Source of the DNA: Chitinophaga pinensis
GTDB lineage: Bacteria; Bacteroidota; Bacteroidia; NS11-12g; UBA9320
DNA length: 16,341 nucleotides
NCBI GenBank assembly: GCA_945890595.1
Contig: CAMDCQ010000035.1
Coordinates: 1 to 16,341 of the forward strand
Reading direction: 5' to 3'
The notes under the pieces are model-generated. The model had not been told where the DNA came from. It saw nothing but the letters and a program-made list of their open reading frames with translations, and searched no databases. The position numbers and the translations under genes are program-made. Numbering within the stretch: position 1 is the first letter of the stretch; each line of letters opens with the position of its first letter. Shown here piece after piece: positions 7,592-15,472 of this stretch.

Positions 7592-8470
7592 ATGAAATTA
7601 ATAAACAGGCTCTATTCTATTTTTCTATCTAATTACGCCAAAGAGCGAATTGAAAAAACAATACTTTATGTAGCGTTAGCTGGGTTTTTCATTCACCTAA
7701 TTTTAATTTACCTGTGTAAGTTCGGTTTTATACAGTTAGATTCAGGCTTATTTAAAAATCCGATATCGGCCATTTATACTCCATTCTCATTTATTCTTAT
7801 TTACGAGGTTTACCTACTGATATACTATCTACCCAAGTCATTTACCACGTACATCACTAAGCAATACGAAATCATTACCCTCATTATCATCCGGAAATTA
7901 TTTAAAGATTTATCTTCTATTGAACTTACGTCTAATTGGTTTGAAGTAAAAGGCGATTTGCAATTCACCTATGATATTCTGGCATCCATCATATTGTTTT
8001 ATCTTATTTTTCTGTTTGACAGCCACGGTACTCGAAAACTACAGTTGGAAAATGAAACTAAACCGCTATTTCAAGGATTCATTCATAGCAAGAAAGTAAT
8101 TGCTGTTTTTTTAGTTCCCATATTTTTTAGTATGGCGATGTTTACCCTCGTTAACTGGACCTCAGACGTTACGTTTGGATCTCATCAATTGCCGAGTTTT
8201 GAAAAAATTAACAATTTATTTTTTGAAGAATTTTTTACAGTACTTATTCTAGTGGATGTCGTTCTTCTACTTATATCCTTCTTTTATACCGATAAATTTC
8301 ATAAAATAATCAGGAATTCTGGCTTCGTAGTTTCAACGATATTGATTCGAATGTCATTCGGCGTGAGTGGATTGATAAGTACCGTCTTAATTTTAGTCGC
8401 GGTGCTTTTTGGACTAGCCATAATCGTAATCCATAATAAATACGAGCAAAACGAATTACCATCTGAGTAG
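7592..8470 (+). CDS. Conserved multi-pass membrane protein of unknown function
   Basis: From ATG 7592 the product is 292 residues. The frame is open from 7526, but the extra 22 residues (MEIKSVIELENNWC...) are polar and there is no better start signal there. The start MKLINRLYSIFLSNYAKERI is followed by hydrophobic segments at about residues 27-45, 62-82, 130-145, 170-190, 213-233 and 245-273, so six helices are plausible. Conserved-looking stretches include NPISAIYTPFSFILIYEVYL and LPKSFTTYITKQYEIITLII. I recall similar proteins in flavobacteria but know of no assigned function. The first half has the size of an ion-channel-like four-helix unit, but charged S4-like repeats are not visible. 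The gene is monocistronic and convergent with the SOUL gene. Confidence 0.8.
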   Translation: MKLINRLYSIFLSNYAKERIEKTILYVALAGFFIHLILIYLCKFGFIQLDSGLFKNPISAIYTPFSFILIYEVYLLIYYLPKSFTTYITKQYEIITLIIIRKLFKDLSSIELTSNWFEVKGDLQFTYDILASIILFYLIFLFDSHGTRKLQLENETKPLFQGFIHSKKVIAVFLVPIFFSMAMFTLVNWTSDVTFGSHQLPSFEKINNLFFEEFFTVLILVDVVLLLISFFYTDKFHKIIRNSGFVVSTILIRMSFGVSGLISTVLILVAVLFGLAIIVIHNKYEQNELPSE

Positions 8471-8475
8471 CCCTA

Positions 8476-8501
8476 GTTGTAGGCGAGTTTTCGCTCGCAA
8501 C
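8476..8501. terminator. Possible bidirectional stem-loop between convergent genes
   Basis: GCGAG (8483-8487) pairs with CTCGC (8494-8498) around a six-base loop. The stem can be extended by GTT/AAC across a bulge. It sits between the ends of two convergent genes where a shared terminator is expected, but there is no T tract on either side. Confidence 0.3.
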
Positions 8502-8556
8502 GTTAGCTAATAATAGTATTCACCAAGGTTCGTGCTTCCCTCCTAGCCGTGACTAC

Positions 8557-9153
8557 TTAATCTAGAGAGAAACTATCCAACACGACGATTACCTCATTAC
8601 GGCGATTGGTAGTTTCGTATGGCGCGTTGTACCCTAAAAAGTAAAATTGATTGGTATGGGCAATATTTTGAGCTTGGAGTCCTTCCACCAATTGTTTTTT
8701 GTATTGCGCTATTTTATCCTGATTGGCCCATCCACCAAAGCTGATTGCTGCTACTGTTTTTGCAGGCTCTTCTTTGAACTGAATCTGATTATCATTTGGT
8801 TTTGGGAGATTATTTTCATTGCCTTTGGGCACCATAAACATCATCGTCATAGAATCGTCTAAGGTCATAGCTACGGGAGAAGTCATGGCTATTTTTTCGT
8901 TGGTGGCATTACCCCCAAAAATATAACCTGCCAATATAGAAAATCCCTGTCCCGATACTTTACTGTAGTCGTTGGAAGATAGCTTCACGGATGTAAATAA
9001 ACGGGATTCGTATTGGCGAATCTCAAACCCTTCATACGTCTTTATCACAGTGTAGGGATAGGTTTCAATGTCTTGCTGGCTTTTTCTAGCATATAATTGT
9101 ATGATCACAAAAACAAGTATTAGTGTAACAGAGAGCGCTAAAAGTAATTTCAT
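8557..9153 (-). CDS. SOUL haem-binding family protein
   Basis: The predicted product is 198 residues. An N-terminal hydrophobic segment (LLLALSVTLILVFVIIQLYA) is a signal anchor or uncleaved signal, so the domain probably faces the periplasm. The family signature is strong: YTVIKTYEGFEIRQYESRLF, then FSILAGYIFGGN, NEKIAMTSPVAM, FMVPKG and the C-terminal FLGYNAPYETTNRRNEVIV. SOUL/HBP22 proteins bind haem or tetrapyrroles in animals and plants. In bacteria the role is largely undefined, and haem binding should not be assumed because the binding histidine is not conserved across the family. It is the only clearly supported gene on the minus strand here. The 248 bases upstream of its start are shared with the divergent pirin gene, and no clear promoter was found there. 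Confidence 0.9.
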   Translation of the reverse strand: MKLLLALSVTLILVFVIIQLYARKSQQDIETYPYTVIKTYEGFEIRQYESRLFTSVKLSSNDYSKVSGQGFSILAGYIFGGNATNEKIAMTSPVAMTLDDSMTMMFMVPKGNENNLPKPNDNQIQFKEEPAKTVAAISFGGWANQDKIAQYKKQLVEGLQAQNIAHTNQFYFLGYNAPYETTNRRNEVIVVLDSFSLD

Positions 9154-9449
9154 AAAGGTATGGTTTTATAGCATAACACCTCAAAGCCGTTTTTGATTTA
9201 AATACCCAATGGTCAACCACATATAAACACTACGCCTCACGGCACAAAATGCAAATTTTCAACGTATGCTGACGCCCCTAAATGACACAATCGGATATTA
9301 TTAGCAGGGCCCCATCACGTCTTGTAGTGTTGTTTTACCAAATTTTATTAAACTAATTATCTAGCCAAACGTTACTTTTATTATGCGCCAAATGAGAGCG
9401 ATTGCTTCACGGCTGCGCTACACAAAAACACCCATTACCCCATAAAACA

Positions 9450-10166
9450 ATGAACTCAGTCATACATAAAGCAGAAACCAGAGGACTGGCAAACCACGGC
9501 TGGTTAAATTCACGACATACCTTTAGCTTTGCTAATTATCATAATCCAGAACGTATGCATTTTGGCGTACTTCGCGTTTTAAATGACGACCAGGTTCAAG
9601 CCGGACAAGGATTTGGCACGCACCCACATGACAATATGGAGATAATTTCCATTCCGTTAGAAGGAGACTTAGAACACAAAGACAGTATGGGTAACCTAGC
9701 TGTAATTCGAGAGGGAGATGTACAAATATTGAGTGCAGGCACAGGAATCACGCATTCGGAATACAATAAAAACAGCAGCAAAGAGGTGAAGTTTCTTCAA
9801 ATTTGGATTTTCCCCCATACCAAAAATGTAACGCCAAGGTATGATCAGATTTCAATTAGAGATATTGAAAAAGAAAATGAATTTTATCAGGTACTATCGC
9901 CTAATAAAGACGACCAAGGGGTTTGGATAAATCAAGATGCTTGGTTCCACATAGGTAAATTTGAAAAAGGACATGCAGCCGAATACACCTTAAAAAAGGA
10001 AGGCAATGGCGTATATGCATTTATCCTGGACGGAGACGTAGAAATAAACAATGAAAAACTATCCAAAAGAGATGGAATAGGTATTTGGAACACCGCTTCT
10101 ATAAACGTAACAGCCAGCGAAAATGCCCGTATACTTCTAATGGAAGTACCCATGAGTCTTTCCTAA
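9450..10166 (+). CDS. Pirin family protein (YhhW-type, possible quercetin dioxygenase)
   Basis: From ATG 9450 the product is 238 residues, close to E. coli YhhW. The TTG at 9402 would add 16 residues (LHGCATQKHPLPHKT) that do not fit the family, which starts near the HKAETRGLANHGWLNSRHTF stretch seen here. The bicupin metal site is intact: GTHPHDNMEII (His58, His60) and GITHSEYN (His102, Glu104). Family members bind Fe or another metal in the cytosol; YhhW and human pirin have quercetin 2,3-dioxygenase activity, but the natural substrate in bacteria is unclear. The gene is followed by a good terminator-like hairpin (10245-10278). A weak TACTTTTA at 9373-9380 is the nearest promoter-like element. 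Confidence 0.92.
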   Translation: MNSVIHKAETRGLANHGWLNSRHTFSFANYHNPERMHFGVLRVLNDDQVQAGQGFGTHPHDNMEIISIPLEGDLEHKDSMGNLAVIREGDVQILSAGTGITHSEYNKNSSKEVKFLQIWIFPHTKNVTPRYDQISIRDIEKENEFYQVLSPNKDDQGVWINQDAWFHIGKFEKGHAAEYTLKKEGNGVYAFILDGDVEINNEKLSKRDGIGIWNTASINVTASENARILLMEVPMSLS

Positions 10167-10213
10167 AAAAAGAACCATTCGCTATACTGGCAGCGCATCC
10201 TAATTTATGCTGC

Positions 10214-10233
10214 ATTGGGATTAAAAGCCCAAT
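10214..10233 (+). other. Small stem-loop downstream of pirin
   Basis: ATTGGG (10214-10219) and CCCAAT (10228-10233) form a perfect 6-bp stem around an 8-base A-rich loop. It lies 11 bases before the stronger hairpin at 10245 and may form part of a two-stage 3' end of the pirin transcript. Confidence 0.35.
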
Positions 10234-10244
10234 CTAAGGTCAAG

Positions 10245-10278
10245 CCTAAGCGCTAAGTGTACGGCTTAGGTAATTTTT
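10245..10278 (+). terminator. Rho-independent-type terminator after pirin
   Basis: CCTAAGC (10245-10251) pairs perfectly with GCTTAGG (10264-10270) across a 12-base loop and is followed by TAATTTTT. It is the clearest terminator-like structure in the window and closes the pirin transcription unit about 80 bases after the stop. Confidence 0.55.
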
Positions 10279-10476
10279 GATTGGTTTATTTTCTTTTTTG
10301 TGATCCAATCGAGCTCTTTTCAACGAATTATGCCTTTTAAACGCACCAATTAGCTAACTCTATGCTAACTAACGAATTACCATTGAATATATACCCCTAT
10401 ACTGCATACCGTACCGCTTGTTTTTATCGAAATATGCGTATTTACATAATCTAAACACACCTATACACGTAATAGA

Positions 10477-10845
10477 ATGACAGATTTACACGAAACGCCT
10501 ATTACCCAAAGCGCCAAAATAACACGTTATACCCATTTATTATTTGCATCCTTACTGATGTCAGGAGCCGAAATTATCAAGGTAATTGGCGCAGAACAAA
10601 TGCAACTAAAAATGGCAAGAGTTACCCCTTTTGGAGACAAGATACTGATCATCGGAATCTTAGAACTTCAGATTGTGGTCTTGAATTGGATTCCACGTAC
10701 CATGAATATTGGATTTTACCTGCTCGCACGGTATGGCGGAGGATTTAGTGTGGCAGAAACAGTAGCAGGTAAAATGCCCATCCTCGGAAGTATAGTAACT
10801 ACGCTTTTTTACGCGGACAGCCTACTGCAAAAACCATCCTTGTGA
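10477..10845 (+). CDS. DoxX-like family integral membrane protein
   Basis: The predicted product is 122 residues starting at ATG 10477. It has about four hydrophobic segments (residues about 20-37, 58-74, 77-90 and 100-116). Size and order fit the DoxX-like family: a first helix ending in SGAEIIKVIG, then TPFGDKILIIGILELQIVVL and a short helix with IPR between. DoxX-type proteins are small inner-membrane proteins of poorly defined role, some linked to thiosulfate:quinone or redox stress functions. The adjacent pirin is separated by a terminator, so the two are probably not co-transcribed. Family assignment is moderate because no invariant motif is visible. Confidence 0.65.
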   Translation: MTDLHETPITQSAKITRYTHLLFASLLMSGAEIIKVIGAEQMQLKMARVTPFGDKILIIGILELQIVVLNWIPRTMNIGFYLLARYGGGFSVAETVAGKMPILGSIVTTLFYADSLLQKPSL

Positions 10846-10876
10846 GGATTTTCTCAAAAAAACCATAATTATAGTA

Positions 10877-10910
10877 TATGCGGTATTTCAATAATTCGAA
10901 ATACTGCATA
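10877..10910 (+). promoter_or_regulatory. Strong stem-loop 23 bases upstream of nhaA
   Basis: Bases 10877-10889 (TATGCGGTATTTC) pair with 10898-10910 (GAAATACTGCATA). This gives a 13-bp stem with one G-U wobble and an 8-base loop. No T run follows it on the + strand, so it is a poor terminator. It could cap the DoxX-like transcript or affect nhaA translation or message stability. I could not fit it to a known nhaA-associated riboswitch fold. Confidence 0.45.
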
Positions 10911-10933
10911 GCACAAAAAATACAGCAAACTAA

Positions 10934-12082
10934 ATGACCTTAACACAACGAGTAAATACATTTTTACAAAGCAAGAAATCAGGCGGATTACTGTTGGTTT
11001 TCGCTACAGTAATTTCACTTATCCTCGCCAATTCGCCTTGGCAAACGAGCTATATTGACTTTTGGCATATGGATATACAAGGATATACACTTGTTCATTG
11101 GATTAATGACGGCCTAATGACGCTATTTTTTCTGTACATCGGTTTACAGTTAAAACGAGAACTTTATGAAGGTAAACTATCCACACTTAAAAGTGCGTCG
11201 TTGCCTTTTTTTGGAGCGTTGGGCGGTATGATCATTCCAGCTGGCTTTTTCATGTGGCTCAACTTTGGTACAGACACACAAGCAGGCGCGGGCATCCCCA
11301 TGGCTACCGATATTGCATTTGCAATTGGCATTCTTTCGCTACTGGGTAAGCGGGTTCCTGCATCGCTCAAAATATTTCTTACGGCCTTAGCCATCATTGA
11401 CGACTTAGGCGCAATTCTAATCATTGCTATCTTCTATACTAACGCTATATCTTTCGAAAATTTAGGAATTTCATTGGGGATATTCGGATTTCTGCTGGTA
11501 CTAAACCAGCTAAAATATCGCCAATTATGGCCTTATTTATTCGGTGGCGTGGCTATGTGGTATTTTATGATGAATTCTGGCATACATCCTACGCTTACGG
11601 GCGTACTTCTTGCATTTGCCATTACCTTTGGCGATGGTGAAGCAAATTCATCTTCTACCATTCTGCAGAATTTCTTAAGCAAACCCGTCGCCTTTATTAT
11701 ACTTCCCTTGTTTGCAATTGCCAATACCTGCATCGCTTTTGGCGATGGCTGGCTAAGTGGTTTAACACAAGTCAACAGTTTGGGCATTATGGGCGGCCTA
11801 GTTCTGGGAAAGCCCATAGGCATTCTGCTATTCTCCTGGATAAGTGTTAGTTTAGGTTTTTGTAGCTTACCTAAAGAACTAAAATGGAGTCATATAATAG
11901 GAGTAGGTCTTTTGGCAGGTATAGGTTTCACCATGTCTGTTTTTATAACCCTTCTAGCGTTTGATGATTTGTTGACCATAAATAATTCAAAAATTGCCAT
12001 ACTTTTAGCATCTGTCACTGCTGGTACACTTGGCTATATATGGCTTAAAAACACACTACAATCGCCGATTAATAACTCGTAA
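10934..12082 (+). CDS. nhaA: Na+/H+ antiporter NhaA
   Basis: The predicted product is 382 residues, against 388 in E. coli. The sequence is diagnostic along its length: LILANSPW near residue 30, INDGLMTLFFLYIGLQLKRE, GIPMATDIAFAIGIL with Asp126, and TALAIIDDLGAILIIAIFYT with Asp156 and Asp157. These correspond to E. coli Asp133 and the ion-binding pair Asp163-Asp164, with the same 30-residue spacing. It exchanges sodium for protons across the inner membrane and supports pH and salt homeostasis, which fits a marine or brine lifestyle. It starts 88 bases after the DoxX-like gene, with a strong stem-loop between. Co-transcription is possible. Confidence 0.97.
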   Translation: MTLTQRVNTFLQSKKSGGLLLVFATVISLILANSPWQTSYIDFWHMDIQGYTLVHWINDGLMTLFFLYIGLQLKRELYEGKLSTLKSASLPFFGALGGMIIPAGFFMWLNFGTDTQAGAGIPMATDIAFAIGILSLLGKRVPASLKIFLTALAIIDDLGAILIIAIFYTNAISFENLGISLGIFGFLLVLNQLKYRQLWPYLFGGVAMWYFMMNSGIHPTLTGVLLAFAITFGDGEANSSSTILQNFLSKPVAFIILPLFAIANTCIAFGDGWLSGLTQVNSLGIMGGLVLGKPIGILLFSWISVSLGFCSLPKELKWSHIIGVGLLAGIGFTMSVFITLLAFDDLLTINNSKIAILLASVTAGTLGYIWLKNTLQSPINNS

Positions 12083-12167
12083 TTCGTCAAGATTGCAAAA
12101 TATAACTAATAATCTACGTGAATAAAAACCAGTGCATAATTGCTTTAATAGATAACATAAGCATAGC

Positions 12168-12192
12168 GTAAGGAAGCGACACCTATCCTTAC
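12168..12192 (+). terminator. Possible stem-loop terminator after nhaA
   Basis: GTAAGGA (12168-12174) and TCCTTAC (12186-12192) form a perfect 7-bp stem with an 11-base loop about 85 bases after the nhaA stop. There is no T tract, so a role in termination is only suggested by position. The rest of 12083-12308 is AT-rich with no gene and no clear promoter. Confidence 0.3.
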
Positions 12193-12308
12193 TACCTAAT
12201 TGTAAAAACGGTCATAACCTGCGGTAAAGTAAGATGATCGCCTACATCCTGAGTGTAGTTTGCTATTGAAGTGTAGTATAATTAGTATTATTGTACCGAA
12301 ACTCAAAC

Positions 12309-14027
12309 GTGAAATCTTCCATTTTACAACTGCGCATCATTAGCCTTATACTTATTTGCTGTGCTCAGTATAGCGTGTGGTCTCAAGCCTATTTTGCCAA
12401 TGGAGATGCTATTTCAATAGGTGGAGATTGTTATCAGTTGACTCCGGAGGCCAATACCAAAAGTGGAACGGTATGGTATGCCAACAAACTAAATTTACAA
12501 CAGAATTTTGATTTAGAATTCAGCATGAATTTAGGCAGACTAGATGCATCTGGTGCTGATGGAATTGTATTTGTTTTGCAGAGGAACAGTAATACATCAT
12601 TAGGCAGTAGTGGTGGTGGTATAGGTTACGAAGGACTCACTCCAAGCTTAGGAATTGAATTTGATACATGGCAAAACACCAATGTAAACGATCCAAGTTA
12701 CGACCACATGAGCATCTTCAAAAATGGGATAATGAATCACTACTCTCCTAATTGTTTAACCCCCACAGTGGCGGCTTCAGCAACCTCTGCCAATATTGAA
12801 GACGGGGCTGATCATCTCGTTAGGGTGCGATGGGTAGCAGGAGCAAAAAACCTGAGCGTATGGTTTGATTGTGTTTTGCGTTTATCCCTTCAGTACGACA
12901 TACAAGGTCAAATTTTTAGCAATAATTCGGATGTTTATTGGGGATTCACCTCGGCTACGGGTGGAGCAGTAAATAAACACGTGGTATGCCTTAGTGATGA
13001 CATTTTAGTGCCAGATTCCGTTCAGATATGTTTTGGAGACACGGTCCGCATTAATGCCAAAGCGAGTAGTAATGACACCTATACGTGGTCTCCCAGTCTT
13101 TATTTGAGTAGCTCTACACAAAAGAATCCAACCTGTTTCCCGCCTAGTTCTCAATACTTTTACGTTACCTACCTCAATCAATGTCGTGTGGCTGTCACCG
13201 ATTCTGTGTATGTCAAGGTAATTGACAAACTAGCGATAGATTTCGCTAGTAATGATTCTATTCAATGCTTGACTGACAATGAATTTATCTTCACTAACCG
13301 GTCCAATATTGCGGGAGGAAGCCAGAGTTCTGTTTGGAAGTTTAAAGACGGTACTCTCCCATCCAACGAAGACACCCTCGTTAAAAGTTATAGTAAACCG
13401 GGAAATTATGATATCACCTTGGTGGTAAATTCTACAATTGGCTGTTCGGATTCGTTGACCAAAAGTGTAACCGTTGTGCCGCAACCCGAAGCTAATTTTA
13501 GCTTAGATAGTGTCGGAAAATCCTGTTTTGAGTTTCCATTTATAAACGCTTCCACTGATAACGATATCGCATCGCTTTGGACCATAGGTTATTCAAACGC
13601 AAATGCTACACGCTTCACTCTTAAAAACCCTACCATTCAATTGGATAAGCTAGTCGACTCTATTTATGCGTGCTTACGCGTTACAGATACCTTCGGATGT
13701 AGCGACTCTGTGTGTCGCGTTTTTCCCAACACCTATGTTGAAACACTCGACATTTACAACGTATTTACCCCCAACAATGACAGCTATAATGATAGCTACT
13801 TCGTAAGTATAGAAGGATATTCCGCTTTTAAACTAACTATTTTTAATCGTTGGGGAGAACACGTTTTTGAAACTCAAGATCCAAAAGAAGGATGGAACGG
13901 GACATTTAAAAACACCGGACAAGTGTTGCCTAATGGAACCTATTTTTACATCGTGGATTATAGCATGCTTTGCAGTCAAAAAAATGAACGCGTTTCAGGA
14001 ATAATTGACCTCATACGATCCAACTAG
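12309..14027 (+). CDS. Secreted L-type lectin/PKD protein with gliding-motility (T9SS type B) C-terminus
   Basis: The predicted product is 572 residues from GTG 12309. TTG 12291 would add six residues and is nearly as likely, but no ATG precedes the signal peptide (SSILQLRIISLILICCAQ...). Residues about 25-230 match the bacterial legume-lectin-like fold: GADGIVFVLQ, then LTPSLGIEFDTWQNT and DPSYDHMSIFKNG, the metal-site region, then DHLVRVRW. An Ig-like segment follows, then a PKD-like domain at about 311-395 (SYSKPGNYDITLVV). The last 90 residues are a gliding-motility-associated C-terminal domain: NVFTPNNDSYND, FNRWGEHVF, GWNGTFKN, LPNGTYFYIVDY. That tail directs type IX export and often surface attachment. 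A carbohydrate-binding adhesin is the likely role; the sugar is unknown. Confidence 0.88.
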   Translation: MKSSILQLRIISLILICCAQYSVWSQAYFANGDAISIGGDCYQLTPEANTKSGTVWYANKLNLQQNFDLEFSMNLGRLDASGADGIVFVLQRNSNTSLGSSGGGIGYEGLTPSLGIEFDTWQNTNVNDPSYDHMSIFKNGIMNHYSPNCLTPTVAASATSANIEDGADHLVRVRWVAGAKNLSVWFDCVLRLSLQYDIQGQIFSNNSDVYWGFTSATGGAVNKHVVCLSDDILVPDSVQICFGDTVRINAKASSNDTYTWSPSLYLSSSTQKNPTCFPPSSQYFYVTYLNQCRVAVTDSVYVKVIDKLAIDFASNDSIQCLTDNEFIFTNRSNIAGGSQSSVWKFKDGTLPSNEDTLVKSYSKPGNYDITLVVNSTIGCSDSLTKSVTVVPQPEANFSLDSVGKSCFEFPFINASTDNDIASLWTIGYSNANATRFTLKNPTIQLDKLVDSIYACLRVTDTFGCSDSVCRVFPNTYVETLDIYNVFTPNNDSYNDSYFVSIEGYSAFKLTIFNRWGEHVFETQDPKEGWNGTFKNTGQVLPNGTYFYIVDYSMLCSQKNERVSGIIDLIRSN

Positions 14028-14060
14028 CGGTCAAAAACAGTATAACTCCACATTTAATTG

Positions 14061-14080
14061 CCCAGTTTTGGGTTTTGTTT
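14061..14080 (+). terminator. Weak terminator-like element after the lectin gene
   Basis: CCCA-GTTT-TGGG (14061-14072) is a 4-bp stem followed by TTTTGTTT. The stem is short and the structure would be weak. A separate TGGCA/TGCCA pair (14093-14108) lies just before the next start codon. Confidence 0.25.
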
Positions 14081-14110
14081 ACTTACTAATGGTGGCAAAA
14101 AACTGCCAAA

Positions 14111-14350
14111 ATGGAGCATTCAATGGTAAAAAGGCAAAATAACGCAGAATTAAAAAAAGTTTCACTTAATCACGGTCGCGTCTCTGCTCCTATTTCTAAA
14201 AAAGAGATATTGATGTACGAACAAGGTAAAACGCTAGAAAACAGCGTATTAATGCCGAGGTTTAGAAACAAATATCACGAATTACAAAAACATTTTATCG
14301 AATTATGCAAGTTTAATTCTGGAACACCACTAACAATCGAATTGCGATAG
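14111..14350 (+). CDS. Small hypothetical basic protein
   Basis: The frame encodes 79 residues from ATG 14111, or 75 from ATG 14123 (MVKRQNN). There is no signal peptide or membrane helix, so the product would be cytosolic. It is lysine- and arginine-rich with a mostly polar, probably helical C-terminal half (RFRNKYHELQKHFIELCKF). I do not recognise it. It lies between two exported-protein genes on the same strand, and its stop is 34 bases before the next start. It could be a small regulator of the surface-protein cluster, but position is the only argument for this. Confidence 0.5.
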   Translation: MEHSMVKRQNNAELKKVSLNHGRVSAPISKKEILMYEQGKTLENSVLMPRFRNKYHELQKHFIELCKFNSGTPLTIELR

Positions 14351-14384
14351 TTTTGTTCAACTTTTTAGCCCCACTATTGCACTC

Positions 14385-15413
14385 TTGTTAGACAATAAAC
14401 TTAAGTTACTTGCCACGATTAAAAGAGTCTGGCTTTTCATTATTTTTCTCTGCAGTAGTGCATGCACGGATTTACTCGCTCAGGATATTTTTACAACCCC
14501 TGGCACTATTTTTAACATAACCGCCAGCCAAACGTTTCATGTAAACGGGCTTACACTAGTTCCTTCGGTCGCGTTTGACTTAAATGGATTGTCTATAACC
14601 AAAACGGCTGCAATTACAAACACTGCTCCAGGTGGAGCTACAACCATCAATAGAGCATACATATGGAGTGCTAATAGTCCTGCCTTCAGCGGCACCCTTC
14701 AACTAAACTACCTAGACGGCAGTGAGTTAAATGGTCTTTCAGAAGTCGATCTTGAAGTAAATAACTACAACGGTAATGTGTGGACACAAGTCGCCAGTGC
14801 CACCAATGACGCGACTCTCAACTTCGTACTCACTCAAGTGCTCACAGGTGTCGCCTTACGAGAGATAACCTTAGCTTCTAGTTCTGCCCCGCTACCTGTT
14901 ACTTGGCTAGACTTCACCGCTACCGCACAAGGCACCGCTGTATTGCTCAACTGGAGTACCGCACAAGAGCTTAATAGCTTAGATTTTGTAGTGCAACACA
15001 GTTTGGATGGTGAACGATTTACAGATGTTACCACACTATCAGCTGCAGGTAGCAGCACGGCCATTTCTTTTTACCACAGTGTGCATGCCTATCCTGTGTT
15101 AGGCTATAACTACTACCGCATACACCAACGTGATTTTAATGGAGAAAGCACAGATAGCGAAATACGATCCGTAAAATTCAGCAACAGTTTAAACACCAAT
15201 GCCATACAAATTATAGGCAATCCTATACAAACCCAAGAATTGAAACTAATGACACCCATAGATCAAGATGTCACTTTGTACACACTAACCGGCAAGCTGT
15301 GTTGGAATAAGCACCTAGAAGCAGGCAGCCACAACATAGATGTGAGCTTATTGCCTAAAGGTTCGTATCTATTGCAAACCATCTCCTCTAGTTATAAAAT
15401 AATTAAACTTTAA
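14385..15413 (+). CDS. Secreted beta-rich protein with T9SS type A sorting domain
   Basis: The predicted product is 342 residues from TTG 14385. No ATG, GTG or other TTG precedes the signal peptide (about IKRVWLFIIFLCSSACTDLLAQ, cleaved before DIF), so a TTG start is the best reading. Residues about 34-165 are a repetitive beta domain (TINRAYIWSANSPAFSGTLQ, then DGSELNGLSEVDLEV). From about residue 170 the stretch LPVTWLDFTA, VLLNWSTAQELNSLDFVVQH and YYRIHQRDFNG is the fibronectin-III-like module often found before T9SS tails. The final 75 residues (GNPIQTQELKLMTP...GSYLLQTISSSYKIIKL) are a type A sorting domain. It is a probable surface or secreted structural or adhesive protein; no catalytic motif is visible. 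The next gene, a DUF3494-like protein, begins 59 bases later on the same strand. Confidence 0.82.
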   Translation: MLDNKLKLLATIKRVWLFIIFLCSSACTDLLAQDIFTTPGTIFNITASQTFHVNGLTLVPSVAFDLNGLSITKTAAITNTAPGGATTINRAYIWSANSPAFSGTLQLNYLDGSELNGLSEVDLEVNNYNGNVWTQVASATNDATLNFVLTQVLTGVALREITLASSSAPLPVTWLDFTATAQGTAVLLNWSTAQELNSLDFVVQHSLDGERFTDVTTLSAAGSSTAISFYHSVHAYPVLGYNYYRIHQRDFNGESTDSEIRSVKFSNSLNTNAIQIIGNPIQTQELKLMTPIDQDVTLYTLTGKLCWNKHLEAGSHNIDVSLLPKGSYLLQTISSSYKIIKL

Positions 15414-15472
15414 CACACAGTATAACCAAAAAACCATAGTCCACTCAACAATTTATAATTAAGTATCTCTTT

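Larger units (their letters stand above)
10167..10476. other. Intergenic region between pirin and the DoxX-like gene
   Basis: This 310-base gap holds the two stem-loops listed separately. Beyond 10279 I see AT-rich sequence with no convincing gene. A weak promoter-like pair (TTG at 10418-10420, TATTTACA at 10439-10446, 18-base spacer) precedes the DoxX-like gene but departs from the TAnnTTTG consensus. Confidence 0.4.

Noticed and set aside
9402..9449. TTG-initiated N-terminal extension of pirin
   Set aside because: The added residues do not match pirin N-termini, and ATG 9450 starts exactly where the family begins.
10846..10933. A known nhaA riboswitch
   Set aside because: Only a single stem-loop is apparent; I could not place the multi-helix core expected of described nhaA-associated RNAs without a covariance-model search.
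14447..14470. Lipobox in the 14385-15413 protein (SSAC)
   Set aside because: The residue three before the cysteine is not Leu/Val/Ile, and a signal peptidase I site (LLAQ/D) follows; the T9SS tail also argues for a non-lipidated export product.
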